Assembly: GCA_014155875.1 (NCBI GenBank)
Contig: JACEFZ010013229.1
Location: 259,501-323,500, forward strand
Length of the DNA: 64,000 nt
Direction of reading: 5' to 3'
Source of the DNA: Cepaea nemoralis
Lineage: Eukaryota; Mollusca; Gastropoda; Stylommatophora; Helicidae
Part shown: positions 35,813-46,177 of the stretch, piece after piece
Layout: every line of letters begins with the position of its first letter
Numbering within the stretch: position 1 is the stretch's first letter
Program-made: the position numbers and the translations under genes
The notes under the pieces: model-generated
What the model was told of the DNA's origin: nothing
The model's database searches: none
What the model saw: only the letters and a program-made list of their open reading frames with translations

Positions 35813-36644
35813 GCTGATGTAATGCATGGCCACCCGCCTTTATAAATTCAGCAGCAATTCCATCAGCCCCAGTTGCCTTATTGTTTTTAAGTCGTGTGAT
35901 TAAAGGATTTCTTCCAATGCAGGTTCTTAAATTTGTGGTTCACACGTTAGAACCTCTTCTTGTGGGAAAGTGTTACTTGGAGCTTCACAATTTAGTAATT
36001 CAACAAAGTATTCTATCCATGTGTTGCACATTTCCTCATTGGTATTTATCATATTCCCCTTTTTGTCTTTTAAACCATATGTGTTGTGTTGGTGCCCTCG
36101 TTTCATTGACTTCAGTTCTTTAAACAAACTTTCTGGATTCGTTTTTCTGATGATTAATTTCCATATCTTTGATTATATTACTCATATATTCTCGCTTCTG
36201 CTGTCGAACTATTTTTGTTGCCTCTCTACATTCATTTCTATATTGCTCTTCCTTTTGGACGCTGTTGATGTCATTTAGCCAGAGCTGTCTGGCATTCTTT
36301 TTCCTAATGACTGCTTCTTCACATTTTGGATTGAACCATCTGTTCTTTCTATGCGTGGTTAACACACCGAGACATTCTTCTGCGGTGGATTGAATTGAAT
36401 TCTTGATGATCAACCAAGTTTGGTCAACGCTTTCCTCCAACGGGTTTTGTAGAATTTCAAGTGTACATTTTATTTCATCTGCAAATTTCTCTTTGACTGT
36501 AATTTCTTGTAGTTTTTCTCTGTTATATGTTGGGTGTAACCTTTGTAGTTTAGCATAGAAAGCTCTCTTAAGTTTTATTTTAAATTTTGCCCCAACGAGG
36601 AAGTGGTCGCTGTGGTACTCAGCTCCTCTATAACTTCTAACTTG

Positions 36645-37316
36645 TTATATGTTTGATGCATTTTTGTTGTTAATTAAAATGTGATCTATTTGATTATAGG
36701 TTCTCTTGTCACATGATTTCCAAGTTTGTTTATGTATATCCTTTCTTTGCAGTCTGGTACTGCTGATCTGCAGTCCTTTGGCTTCTGCTAGGTTGATGAC
36801 ACTCCATCCATTATCATTTGAAGTTGTATGTAGGCTTTTCATACCGGCAACTTTTTTATGAGTTTGCTCTCTACTTATTTTTGCGTTGAAGTCTTCCAGC
36901 ACAATCAGGATGTCCTGTTTGGGGGTTTCTTCTATGACATCTTCCAGATCATTATAAAAGTCTTCTTTAATATCATCTTTTTTCTCTTCAGTAGGTGCAT
37001 GTACATTAATCATCGTTATATTTTTCCATTTACCTTTTATTCGTAATTTACTATTCCTATCATTAACAGCTTTAAAGTTTAGAACTTTTCCCCATGACTC
37101 TTTTTTGATGACAAATCCTGTTCTTAATTCATGTTTATTTTGGGTGTTTCCACCATATATTATAATCATTCCATTTTGCTCTAAAGTACCCTCTCCTGGC
37201 CACCTTATTTCTTGAATTGCTGTTATATCTATGTTATACCCAACCAGCTCCCTGGTTAATTCTTCGGCCGCTCCAGCTCGATATAGTGTCCGTACATTCC
37301 ATGTTCCAAATCTCAA
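36645..37316 (-). pseudogene. Family D LINE endonuclease
   Basis: A 223-codon frame with FGTWNVRTLYRAG (Asn), IQEIRW (Glu), VLEDFNAKI at the position of the usual GDFN (Gly replaced by Glu), KQTWKS and QIDHILINNK. It ends by a frameshift before the last Asp-His motif. AP-type endonuclease of an RTE/Jockey-like LINE. Confidence 0.8.
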
Positions 37317-37614
37317 ATTTCCTTTAACGTTCCAAGATCGATGTCCAAATAAGTCAGTCCGAATTCGAGGCTCATGTATCTGTTTCGTAATAAAATGGTT
37401 TTTACAGAGGTGGGGATGTTAACCCCACGCTTCAACCCCCAACCTGGAGGACCAGGGTGTTTCTCTTTGTCTGTTCTCTACCCTTTGCCTGTCCGGCTGG
37501 GAGGCCCTGCTGGTAGCTACGCTACCTGCCGGCATAGCTCTCAGGTCATTGAGAAACTAAAACCTCCCTCCCCCCCCCCCCCCCCCCACCCCCACGACAA
37601 GACGGAAACACCAT

Positions 37615-40600
37615 CGGGGAAGATTGAAATTCCAGCAGGAGGAAATGAAAGACTATTATCCCTGCGCTTGGCAACCTCTTGTGGTTTTGCCACCATTATT
37701 ATTGCATATGCACCGAAACTCGATTCCTCTGATGATGTGAAGGATTCGTTCTATGAGGAGATAGACTCCGTGATCAAGGCAGTTCCAAAATCTGACTACA
37801 TTTATATGCTCGGTGATTTCAATGCTCGTGTGGGCAAGGACTCGAGTTCATGGCCAGTGTGCCTTGGAAAATACAACATCGGTCACATGAATGAAAATGG
37901 GCAAAGGCTGCTGGAGCATTGCGCCAGAAATGACCTATGTATTACAAACTCCTTCTTTAAAACAAGAGAGATGCATAAGGTCACATGGAAACATCTAGGA
38001 TCCGGCCATTGGCACCAGCTGGACTTCATCATCACACGGAGACAACATCTGAACCATATATCATTGACTCGAAGTTACCATAGTGCTGACTGTGATGCGG
38101 ATCATTCTTTGGTTGTTGCAAGAGTTAGACTGAGACCAAAGAGAATCTACACAGCTAAACACAAATCTAGCCCCAGGATTAATATTATTAACACTCACGA
38201 TCATGAAAAGTGCTTTCAGTTTCAACAGCAACTTGAAGACACTTTCACTGATACACCAGAAAATTGTACAGTAAATGAAAAGTGGGGTCAACTTAAGGAA
38301 ACTCTTTATAAAACTGCCGTAGGGGTATACGGCACTGGGCATCATAAGAGGCAGGATTGGTTTGCGGCAAACAGCGAGACTCTGCAGAACTTGATTGACA
38401 AGAAGAAGATAGCTCGCTTAAGAAACAAGGAAAGACCAACGCGTACTGGAACAGTACAGGCACAGGGACGATTATAACACGAGTCCCGATGTTAATTTCT
38501 AAAAGGTTTTATTGAACACAATTTGCTGGAGAATATTTCACAGACTACATGGTATGATGTTCACTTCTCCAGACCTTAGCTGTAACTAACCTTCCCAAAA
38601 ACCCTACGTCACGGCTTGAGCATCCTTAGTAACGTTCTTATAGGATGCTCAACCGTGCCTAAACTTTTGCACATCAAACCTATTAACAGAGATGGTACTC
38701 ACTCTGTTACAGTAACACTCTGAGTGAGCTAAGGCAAGCTAGGAAGGATGTGCAAAAGGCTGCAAGACAGTGTGCAAATGATTATTGGATCAAGTTATGT
38801 GAGTCCATTCAAATCGCAAGTGATAAGGGAAACATAAGAAGCATGTATGAAGGAATAAAGTTAGCCTGTGGTCCAGTGATCAAAAGTAGTGCACCATTGA
38901 AAACCTTGACTGGAGAAATCATAACTGATAAGAAACAGATGGGTAAAGTACTATTTGGAGCTTTACTCAAGTGAGACCAAACTAGCTATTGATGCCCTCA
39001 ACGGCATAGATACTCTACCAACTCTTGACCACCTGGACACACTTCCCACCATAACAGAAGTTAAGTGTGCTATAAATTAACTTGTATCTGGCAAGGCTCC
39101 AGGTAAGGATAATATTCCAATAAAGGTTATCAGGAGTGGGCAAGACACACTCACTCTACAGATCAACCAGGTAATAGAGCTAGGCTGGCGAGGACAAGTC
39201 CCACAGGATTTCAAAGATTCAAGCATCATAACACTGTACAAGCACAAGGGCGATCGGAGCGACTGCAACAACTATAGGGGTATCTCACTTCTGTGTATTG
39301 TTGGAAAAGTATTTGCCAGAATTGTTCTGCGCAGACTTAAAGTCCTAGAAGATCAAGTATACCCCGAATCACAGTGTGGCTTTCGACAGAACCGGTCTAC
39401 CATTGATATGATATTCTCATTGCGACAAATGCAATAAAAATGCCGTGAACAGAATCAACCACTGTTTATTGCCTTCATCGACCTCACAAATGCATTTGAT
39501 TTGGTCAGTCGTGAGGGTCTATTCAAGGCACTACAGAAGATTGGCTGCCCACCAACTCTTCTGTCCATTGTGGAATAGTTCCACACATGCATGAAGTTTG
39601 ATGGTGCAACTTCTGAAGTTTGAAATCAATAGTGGAGTTAAGCAAGGCTGTGTACTAGCTCTCACCCTCTTTGGAATATACTTTTCACTTCTACTGAAAT
39701 ATGCCTTTCGTGATCAGGATGGTGTTATATACATTCACTCACGCTCAGATGTCGGCCTCTACAATTCTCAGAGATTGAAGGCCAAGACCAAAATTAGGAG
39801 GGTACAGATGCTGCAGTTACGACCCACTCTGAGGAAGAATTGCAATGTCTACTATCTGCATTCTCCAATGCTTGTTCTGAATTTCGTTTAACAATTATCA
39901 AAAAGAAGACAGATTATGTCACAAGGTGCACATGGGGTACCATCAATCTTTATTGACGACACCGAACTAGAGATGGTAGACCATTTTACATATCTAGGAT
40001 CAGTGGTAAATAGCAAATTATCCCTAGATCAGGACATCAACATCCGGATTGGTAAGGCAGCAACAACAATGAACAGGTTAAGAAAAAGAGTCTGGGAGAA
40101 CAGGAAGCTTGCTGCCAAAACAAAAGTCTTGTCTATCAAGCCTGTGTCCTTAGCACTCTTCTTTATGGCAGTGAAATCTGAACAACTTACTCACACCAAG
40201 AGAAACGTTTAAACAGCTTTCATATGCGGTGTCTGCGAAGAATTCTTGGTATTAAGTGGCAAGACAAAATCACAAATACTGAAGAATTGGAAAGATCAGG
40301 TTGTGTGACGGTTTATTCCATGCTCAGTCTTCGTAGACTTAGATGGATAGGACATGTTAGGAGGATGGATGATGGTAGAATATCAAAAGACATCTTTTTT
40401 GGTGAATTACAGATGAGTAAGAGATCTCAGGGTCGGCCGCTACTACGATACAAAGATGTGTGCAAGCGGGACATGATTGTTACAGGCATTGATAATGCAC
40501 ATTGGGAGCAAGTCGAGGGCACACATCAGAAAAGGAATAAAGACAAAGGAGAAAATTATTGCAGATAAGTCACACACCGAGCGTGTGAGACGTAAGATGG

Positions 40601-40700
40601 TGGAAATGACCACGTGTTCGTTCACATGTACCAACTGTGAACGGACATTTACAGAGCGAATTGGCCTTATCAGTCACATTCGCTACCGCCATAGGTAAAA
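37615..40700 (+). pseudogene. Family E LINE: endonuclease, degenerate RT, zinc-finger C-terminus
   Basis: Plus strand. The endonuclease resumes with IEIPAGGNERLLSLRLATSCG, GDFNARVG (37,813), TWKHLGSGHWHQLDFIITRR and DADHSLVVARV. It breaks at the 232-bp insertion (38,481-38,712). The linker resumes (ARKDVQKAARQCANDYW). The RT is full of stops and shifts but readable: NYRGISLLCIVGKVF, CGFRQNRSTIDMIFSLRQ, FIDLTNAFDLVSREGL, GVKQGCVLALTLF, FTYLGSVVNSKLS. The C-terminal domain has MRCLRRILGIKWQDKITN and LRWIGHVRRMDDGR, and the protein ends in a C2H2-like finger (CTNCERTFTERIGLISHIRYRH, 40,629-40,694). Clearly dead. Confidence 0.82.
38481..38712. mobile_element. 232-bp insertion with 6-bp TSD and internal palindrome
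   Basis: The family E frame is interrupted exactly here. 'taacac' flanks both sides (38,475-38,480 and 38,713-38,718), and removing the insert with one copy restores the frame (...YNTLSELRQARKD). The insert has no terminal inverted repeat I can see, but a strong hairpin: arms at 38,610-38,626 and 38,642-38,657 pair over 16 bp with one bulge around a 15-nt loop. The class is unknown; a small non-autonomous transposon is likely. Confidence 0.7.
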
Positions 40701-40770
40701 GTTATTATACCTTTTTAAAGCACAAACTATCGTCTGTCAAGACGGCAAGGTGCCAATATATATATATATA

Positions 40771-41018
40771 TTTTTTTTTCCCCCGCGTTTCCATCCTGTT
40801 TCAGGATATTGCGGTCAACACCAGCATCTTTCAGCAGTATGTTGATTCATAGGCTAGATTACGCTCATCAGCACGCCACGACTTTCTGAGCGACCGGCTC
40901 CATACTCTCATAAGTCACTTTTGCGATTCGAACCACTGCTAATTCTCGTCGCGTCACGTGACGAGAGTATTCGGGGTTAGCGGAGAAAGCAGCTAACCCC
41001 TCGGCCATGGAGCCGGCA
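40771..41018 (-). mobile_element. tRNA-derived SINE (type 1, copy 3)
   Basis: Minus strand, reading from 41,018: 'gccggctccatggccga' head with A-box-like 'tggccgaggggttagctg', B box 'ggttcgaatcgc' (about 40,934-40,945), 'gagccggtcgctcagaaag', 'gatgctggtgttgaccgcaa', then an A-rich tail (T run 40,771-40,779 on plus). It is flanked on both sides by TA dinucleotide runs, its probable insertion site. Confidence 0.82.
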
Positions 41019-41907
41019 TATATATATATATATATAGTCGCCAAGGAAAGAATATGGAACCCACCAGAAGAGATACCTCCGCAAGACTCAAGATGATGAT
41101 TAGGGACGGCCAGGTGTCGTACCGTCAGGGCGCAATGAACCCTGGGTAAAGAAATTAACGTTTGTACTTAATGAAAGAACTCGAAGTAAACGGGCCTCTC
41201 CAATGTCAGAAATGAAATTTAGCGGGTGCTTATACCCAAAACAGAAACCCTGCACATTTAAGAATGACGCAAATGCCTATTTGTTTGATCAAAATCGCCA
41301 ATATTAGAAATGCATTGATCTCTGCAATTGCTATATGAGTTAGTATGCCCGTAGTATTAGTCAATCTGGGTTCTTAGTTATGGCTAGAAATATGGGCTTT
41401 TGAATTATTCAAAAGTATCTTTTTTGAAACTTTTTTTTTTTTTTTTTGGCTAGAGTCATAAAAATGAAACTCATATAATATAATATGCCTTTTCTTTTAA
41501 AATTGGCGCCCCATGATTTAATTGAGTTCCTCAAAATGGTAATAACATTGATATCAATATGATCTTTGTTTGGTTTGGTTGTATAATCGCTGTTTCTGGA
41601 GCTACCTGTGATATAATTTTATTACCTGGAATTAAAAGTGAAATATTTTGATTCTCTGTCGGCCCGATCCTGGGAAAAATATTCTTTCTATCCTGTGTCT
41701 TTCTTGATGAGTGAGGAGAATGTTTGAGGTGCTTTCTCTCTTTCTCTTTTTATTCTTCCTTCTTAGCTGTGACCCGATCTCAGCGGCGTTGTACTTCTTC
41801 TTACTCTAGCACCTAAGTATAGGGAAACCATGTCTCCCTTTATTGCATCATTTGCTTCGTTTTCATATATATATATATATATATAGATATATATATATAT
41901 ATTATAG

Positions 41908-41938
<31 letters not shown>

Positions 41939-41977
41939 TAGCTGACCAGGCCCGGCTTCGCCCAGTCCCTGGCGGGC

Positions 41978-42069
<92 letters not shown>

Positions 42070-42195
42070 GACGACCCAGCCCGGCTGTCTATCCATCCAT
42101 CCAATATACCATGGACAGACATAAAAATAATTTACCACGTCCTACAAGAAAGAAATGAAAACTGTAAACTGATTAGAGAAATTAGACGTAGCCGG
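41019..42195. other. No gene; several microsatellites
   Basis: Contains (AT)n at 41,021-41,035 and 41,867-41,931, a poly-T run at 41,430-41,448, and a compound (ATCT)n(GTCT)n at 41,978-42,070. The compound repeat is bracketed by a similar CCCGGCT-containing word on each side (41,949-41,957 and 42,076-42,086), suggesting it grew inside an older repeat. The rest is unassigned. Confidence 0.75.
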
Positions 42196-43435
42196 TCACA
42201 CTAGTAAATAACATGATGGTGGGGGTATTGTCGAGACAAGAATACAGAGCTGATCTACGACTCTTGTGATAGAGTGAGATGGCGAAATATGACCGCCCAT
42301 GCTTATACGCACGGTACAAAACAATGATGAATACAACATGCGAAAATGCAGGTAAGCTTCAGTTTGCTTTTCTTTATTGTGTAACACTCCAATGCGAGTT
42401 GTGCTTGATTTTTTTAAACCGGCGTTTGCACCGACGTAAATGATACAGTCTCCAACAGCGTTGATACAAAATAAAAACATCTGAATTGTTTCTAAAAACC
42501 ATGTTTAGCGGAATATTCTGTTTTATTGTTTCAATCTTAGTGACGTATGAAATCACAAACGCAAAGCCACTACATAAAATGTAGAGGGTGCAAATGCTTA
42601 CTAATGTTTTTGTTGTCTTGATGCAGACTTTTTGGTGACTACTTTTAATTGGCTGAGGTCATATGTTTCCGTCTGTTGGTAATTAACATGATTTGAATTC
42701 CAATAACAACACAGCCGACGGTTACAATATAATTGGTATTATTCCTGTCATGTAATTAATTGTGCCTTTTAGTATTGCGTACAGACCACTCTTAACATCA
42801 TTTACATAGGTACGTGAGTACATTAGCTGCCCTATTACATTGTCTTCACGCAAGACTTGATCAAATTGAAAACAGAATATATTGTCATAAAGAAAATATG
42901 CGCCACTTACAATAAAAATACAGGCAACAGTAGCCATTGCACGTCTGGGTGTTAAGATAAAATAAACTTTGAGTGGACACAAAATGACTAATATACGTTC
43001 TCCTGTTATGAGAACAGGAATCAGCATTGCCGATTGAAGTCCTATGATATAAGCCGATATGAACACCATACAGAGTACATACAGTATGTAATTAACAGTT
43101 TCAGAAAACGTGAATCCTGGAGGGTTATTTCCAACATATATATACATAGGAATGTTGTTGATGCCCGTGAGAAACAAAACATCAGAGACAGCCAAGGCCA
43201 TGAGAAGAACACTGGAACATTTTCTGAACCCCTGTCTGGTCAGTATGATAATGCTGGTTACATTGCCAGCTATTCCTAACACGCTGATACAGGGGAATAT
43301 TATATAGTGAAATACTTGATCTATTTTGTGAGCTAATTCTTCACTGAGTAGCAGACGAAGTGTTTGTTCAGTGGTCACTGAGATCATTACAGTTATGTTT
43401 GTAGACATCTTTACATTTTTAGTTACTACAATCAC
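42196..43435 (-). pseudogene. Class A GPCR, chemosensory-receptor-like, frameshifted
   Basis: Minus strand, no introns apparent. 43,435-42,722 gives an extracellular N-terminus with NIT sites, TM1 (ISVLGIAGNVTSIIILT with the conserved GN), TM2 (SSVLLMALAVSDVLFL with LAxSD), TM3 ending in ITGERILVILCPLKV (ER in place of DRY), TM4 (ATVACIFIVSGAYFLY) and part of TM5. A 1-bp loss near 42,728 ends the frame. TM5 continues in the next frame (VTVGCVVIGIQIMLITNRRKHM), TM6 in a third (VCIKTTKTLVSICTLYILC), and TM7 after an extra T near 42,475 (FCINAVGDCIIYVGANAG, in place of NPxxY). The layout recalls gastropod chemosensory receptors; ligand unknown. The three single-base shifts could be assembly errors. 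Confidence 0.75.
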
Positions 43436-44499
43436 CGTGTTTTTAAGATGTATATGATTGTGATGGTCACATTTGTAACATTGTTACTATGTAGGTTTGT
43501 ATTTAGATATATTAACAACAACAAATCACCGTGTCAATATGCGTATATCATCACAGTTACCTATTCCTAGGCAAATTCTTGTTGGCGACCTTAGCCATTG
43601 TCTCTATACAGAAAATCCTCTACCTACGGTCGCCAGGTTAGAGCCACAACCAACTACTACCGTCGGTTGCTCTGACGCTCATTGAACAAATTAAAATACA
43701 AGCACACAGAAAAACATAGAATAATGTGCATATATGGGAGTTAAATTAAAAAGAAAACCGATAGTTATATAATGCTGAATTTGTAGCTGGGTGCAAAAGT
43801 TGGGCAATTCGTGATGTTCCATTTGCAATTTCGTAATTTTGTATGTGAGTATTTATTGTCAGCAACTTCCAGCTTTCAATGAAAGGTCATATTCTTTGTA
43901 TCAATTTTTGTCTTTAAAAGGAATGACGATTAATTTGCTTCCCGACTACGAATTTGACTAAATTAGAGACCGTCAAGATAAAACGGGTCAATACGATTTC
44001 CAATGTGCGGTCTTCGGCCTTTTAATGTAGTGAGTGTGTTTTAGATGGTGCTATTTCGGTTAGTTAGAAGTCAATTATGGTTCTCGATGGATATGTAAAG
44101 ATAAGTGCGTTATTGTATTCCCATTTCAATCACTAACATCCTTGAGAACGTAATACTTTCAATTGAAGAAATCGCTTTAAACAGAAATTATGAATAATTA
44201 TATTTCATAACCAAATTGTCTTAACAAGTTAAACATTGCCGTCAGTTGTGATTGGCTAAACTGCGGGCATCAAGTCAAGTAAGTGCGGACAAATTACCCG
44301 TGTTCCATATCGCGGACATAATTCACTGCAAATGTCACGTGTTTGATAAGACATGATTCACTGTAAATGTAACCTGAATGCAGCAATTTGAAACATGTTC
44401 AGAAAGGGAACGCATTCATTGGTTAAATGATTTCTCCAGGAAGCCCTTTTAGTAGACAAGAAGATTGATAAATTCGAATTCTTCCGCTTCTTTGTTCCT
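43436..44499. other. No recognisable gene
   Basis: AT-rich. About 43,560-43,685 has 'agccattgtctctat' and neighbouring words resembling the family A LINE leader (23,880-23,960). Possibly a short leader relic. Nothing else is seen. Confidence 0.35.
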
Positions 44500-45853
44500 C
44501 TTTGCCAGACTTCGGCATGGGAATCAGATAGCTGTGTAACCATTCCTCCTTGATGTTAGCGCTCTCTATACTGTTGTTGTACATGTCTGCTAGTTTCTCT
44601 AACTCGTTGTGGGTACACGTATTGATGTCGTCATATCTTATGCCATCTGGCCCTGGAGCGCTGTTTTTGATCGTCTAAGCACAGCCTTGATTTCTTTCAC
44701 TGTCACTGTGTCTTTAGCCGAAATGATCTGGGCCATACACCTGTCTGAGGTGACCTCCTTGGCAAGATTTCGGCCTCTCATGTCTGTCTGGTTGCTCTGC
44801 TCTAGATAGCGTTCGAAGAGGGCTTAGCTCTTGTTCTCGTCATCCTCTGCCAGATGAGATCAGCACCTTGAAAGTCAGAAATTCTCTTATTCTTGACTAC
44901 CCCACTCATGCTTTTATGTATTCGCCAGAACAATTTCAGTGACTTGTCTGTGCTTACGCTTTGACATACCTCTGCCCATTTTTTACCTTTAACCACCATA
45001 ACCAGTTTTTTTTTTAAATAGCTTACTTTTGTGTGCATCTCTCTTTCTAAGTGCATGCAGGGACCAGGATGGGCAACTCTGTTCTTCTTGGCATTTAGCC
45101 ATTTTCTTACAGCACTATGCTTATCCATCCAGGACTTTTCCACCTCAAAATTCCACCAAGATGGCTACTCCCAGATGTTTTTCCTGCCCTGAATCTTTCT
45201 GCGCTTGTCGCGTCTTATTTTACTCACCACATCTTGCCCTGTACTGTCATACTTGAAATTCTTGACCGTTGACTTGTGCTGCCTGGTTCTGCCTTTCTCA
45301 ACCAATATGCTGCAATGGTGGTGGTTGCTGCCATGGTGCCCTAGGGCACTCCATTTACACACTGTAGTGAGTGAAGGAGAAAACCTCGCCAGGATAATAA
45401 CACTGTCCTCATCACCTGGACGATTTGCTGTCATGGTGACACAGCCACTGTTGATACAAACAAGGTTACTGGTTTAAATTGCCGCCTCGAGCTCCTCCCT
45501 CTGTGTGTTGGAAGAAATGTTACCCCATGATTTGCCATCAGCGTTGAAATCCACACAGAAAATAACATTCTTGTTGTGACATAATATGTCACTCAGACAC
45601 TGCCACTTCTGGAAATTCACACTCGCGTTACAGTCATAGACATTAACCAACACGAATTGTAGACCAGATTGAAATCTAACAGCCTTTAATTGTATCTCGT
45701 CACTGTCCCACCTCGACATGTCCAGATCTGAAGCCACTATACTGTCTCGAATCAGAGTCGCTATTCCCAAATTTCGCCTGTTATAAAAACATTTGAAGCC
45801 GGCATTATGGAGTGAATTAACACCCATTCTTGTCTCATGAAGCACTACTAAAT
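44500..45853 (-). mobile_element. Family B LINE, 5' half (copy 3)
   Basis: Minus strand: endonuclease piece (45,845-45,474: LHETRMGVNSLHNAGFKCF with the Glu motif, RNLGIATLIRDS, FVLVNVYDCNAS, NVIFCVDFNADGKSW where GDFN is VDFN), linker (45,434-44,802) and the start of the RT (to about 44,500: NKRISDFQGADLI). It lies head to head with copy 4. Both copies contain the same linker/RT-start region, so this is two copies and not one inverted element. Confidence 0.75.
45474..45845 (-). pseudogene. Family B LINE endonuclease fragment
   Basis: About 123 codons covering the middle of an AP-type endonuclease: LHETRM (metal-binding Glu), GIATLIRDSIVA, LKAVRFQSGLQFVLVNVYDC and FCVDFNADGKSWGN (Asp-Phe-Asn core). 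The start (Asn motif) and the end (Asp-His motif) are missing. Confidence 0.72.
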
Positions 45854-46177
45854 CGTTCCTGTATGAATGGAATAGTCAAGAATAAGAGTGTTCCTGACTT
45901 CCATAGTGCTGACCTTATCTGTCAGAGGTCTGACGAGAACAAGGGAAAAGCCTTTTTCGAACGCTATCTAGAGCAGTGCAACCAGACAGACATGAAAGGT
46001 CGAAACTTTGCCAAGGCGGTTACCTCAGATATTTGTAAGGCCAAGAACATTGCAGTTGAAGACACGGTGACAGTGAAAGAGATCAGGGCTGTGCTTCGAA
46101 GAACAAGAAACAGCGCACAAGGACAAGATAGTAGAAGGTATGATGACATTAGTATGTGTACCAACAACGAGCTAGAG

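Larger units (their letters stand above)
34715..37560 (-). mobile_element. Family D LINE, 3'-truncated, inserted in family E
   Basis: Minus strand: leader (about 37,560-37,317), endonuclease (37,316-36,645), linker (36,440-35,927), a SINE insertion (35,563-35,812), RT (35,489-34,715). The element ends inside the RT thumb (KTYKYLGTIFN), so the C-terminal domain and tail are missing. Since LINEs are normally truncated at the 5' end, loss of the 3' end points to a later deletion. Confidence 0.78.
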
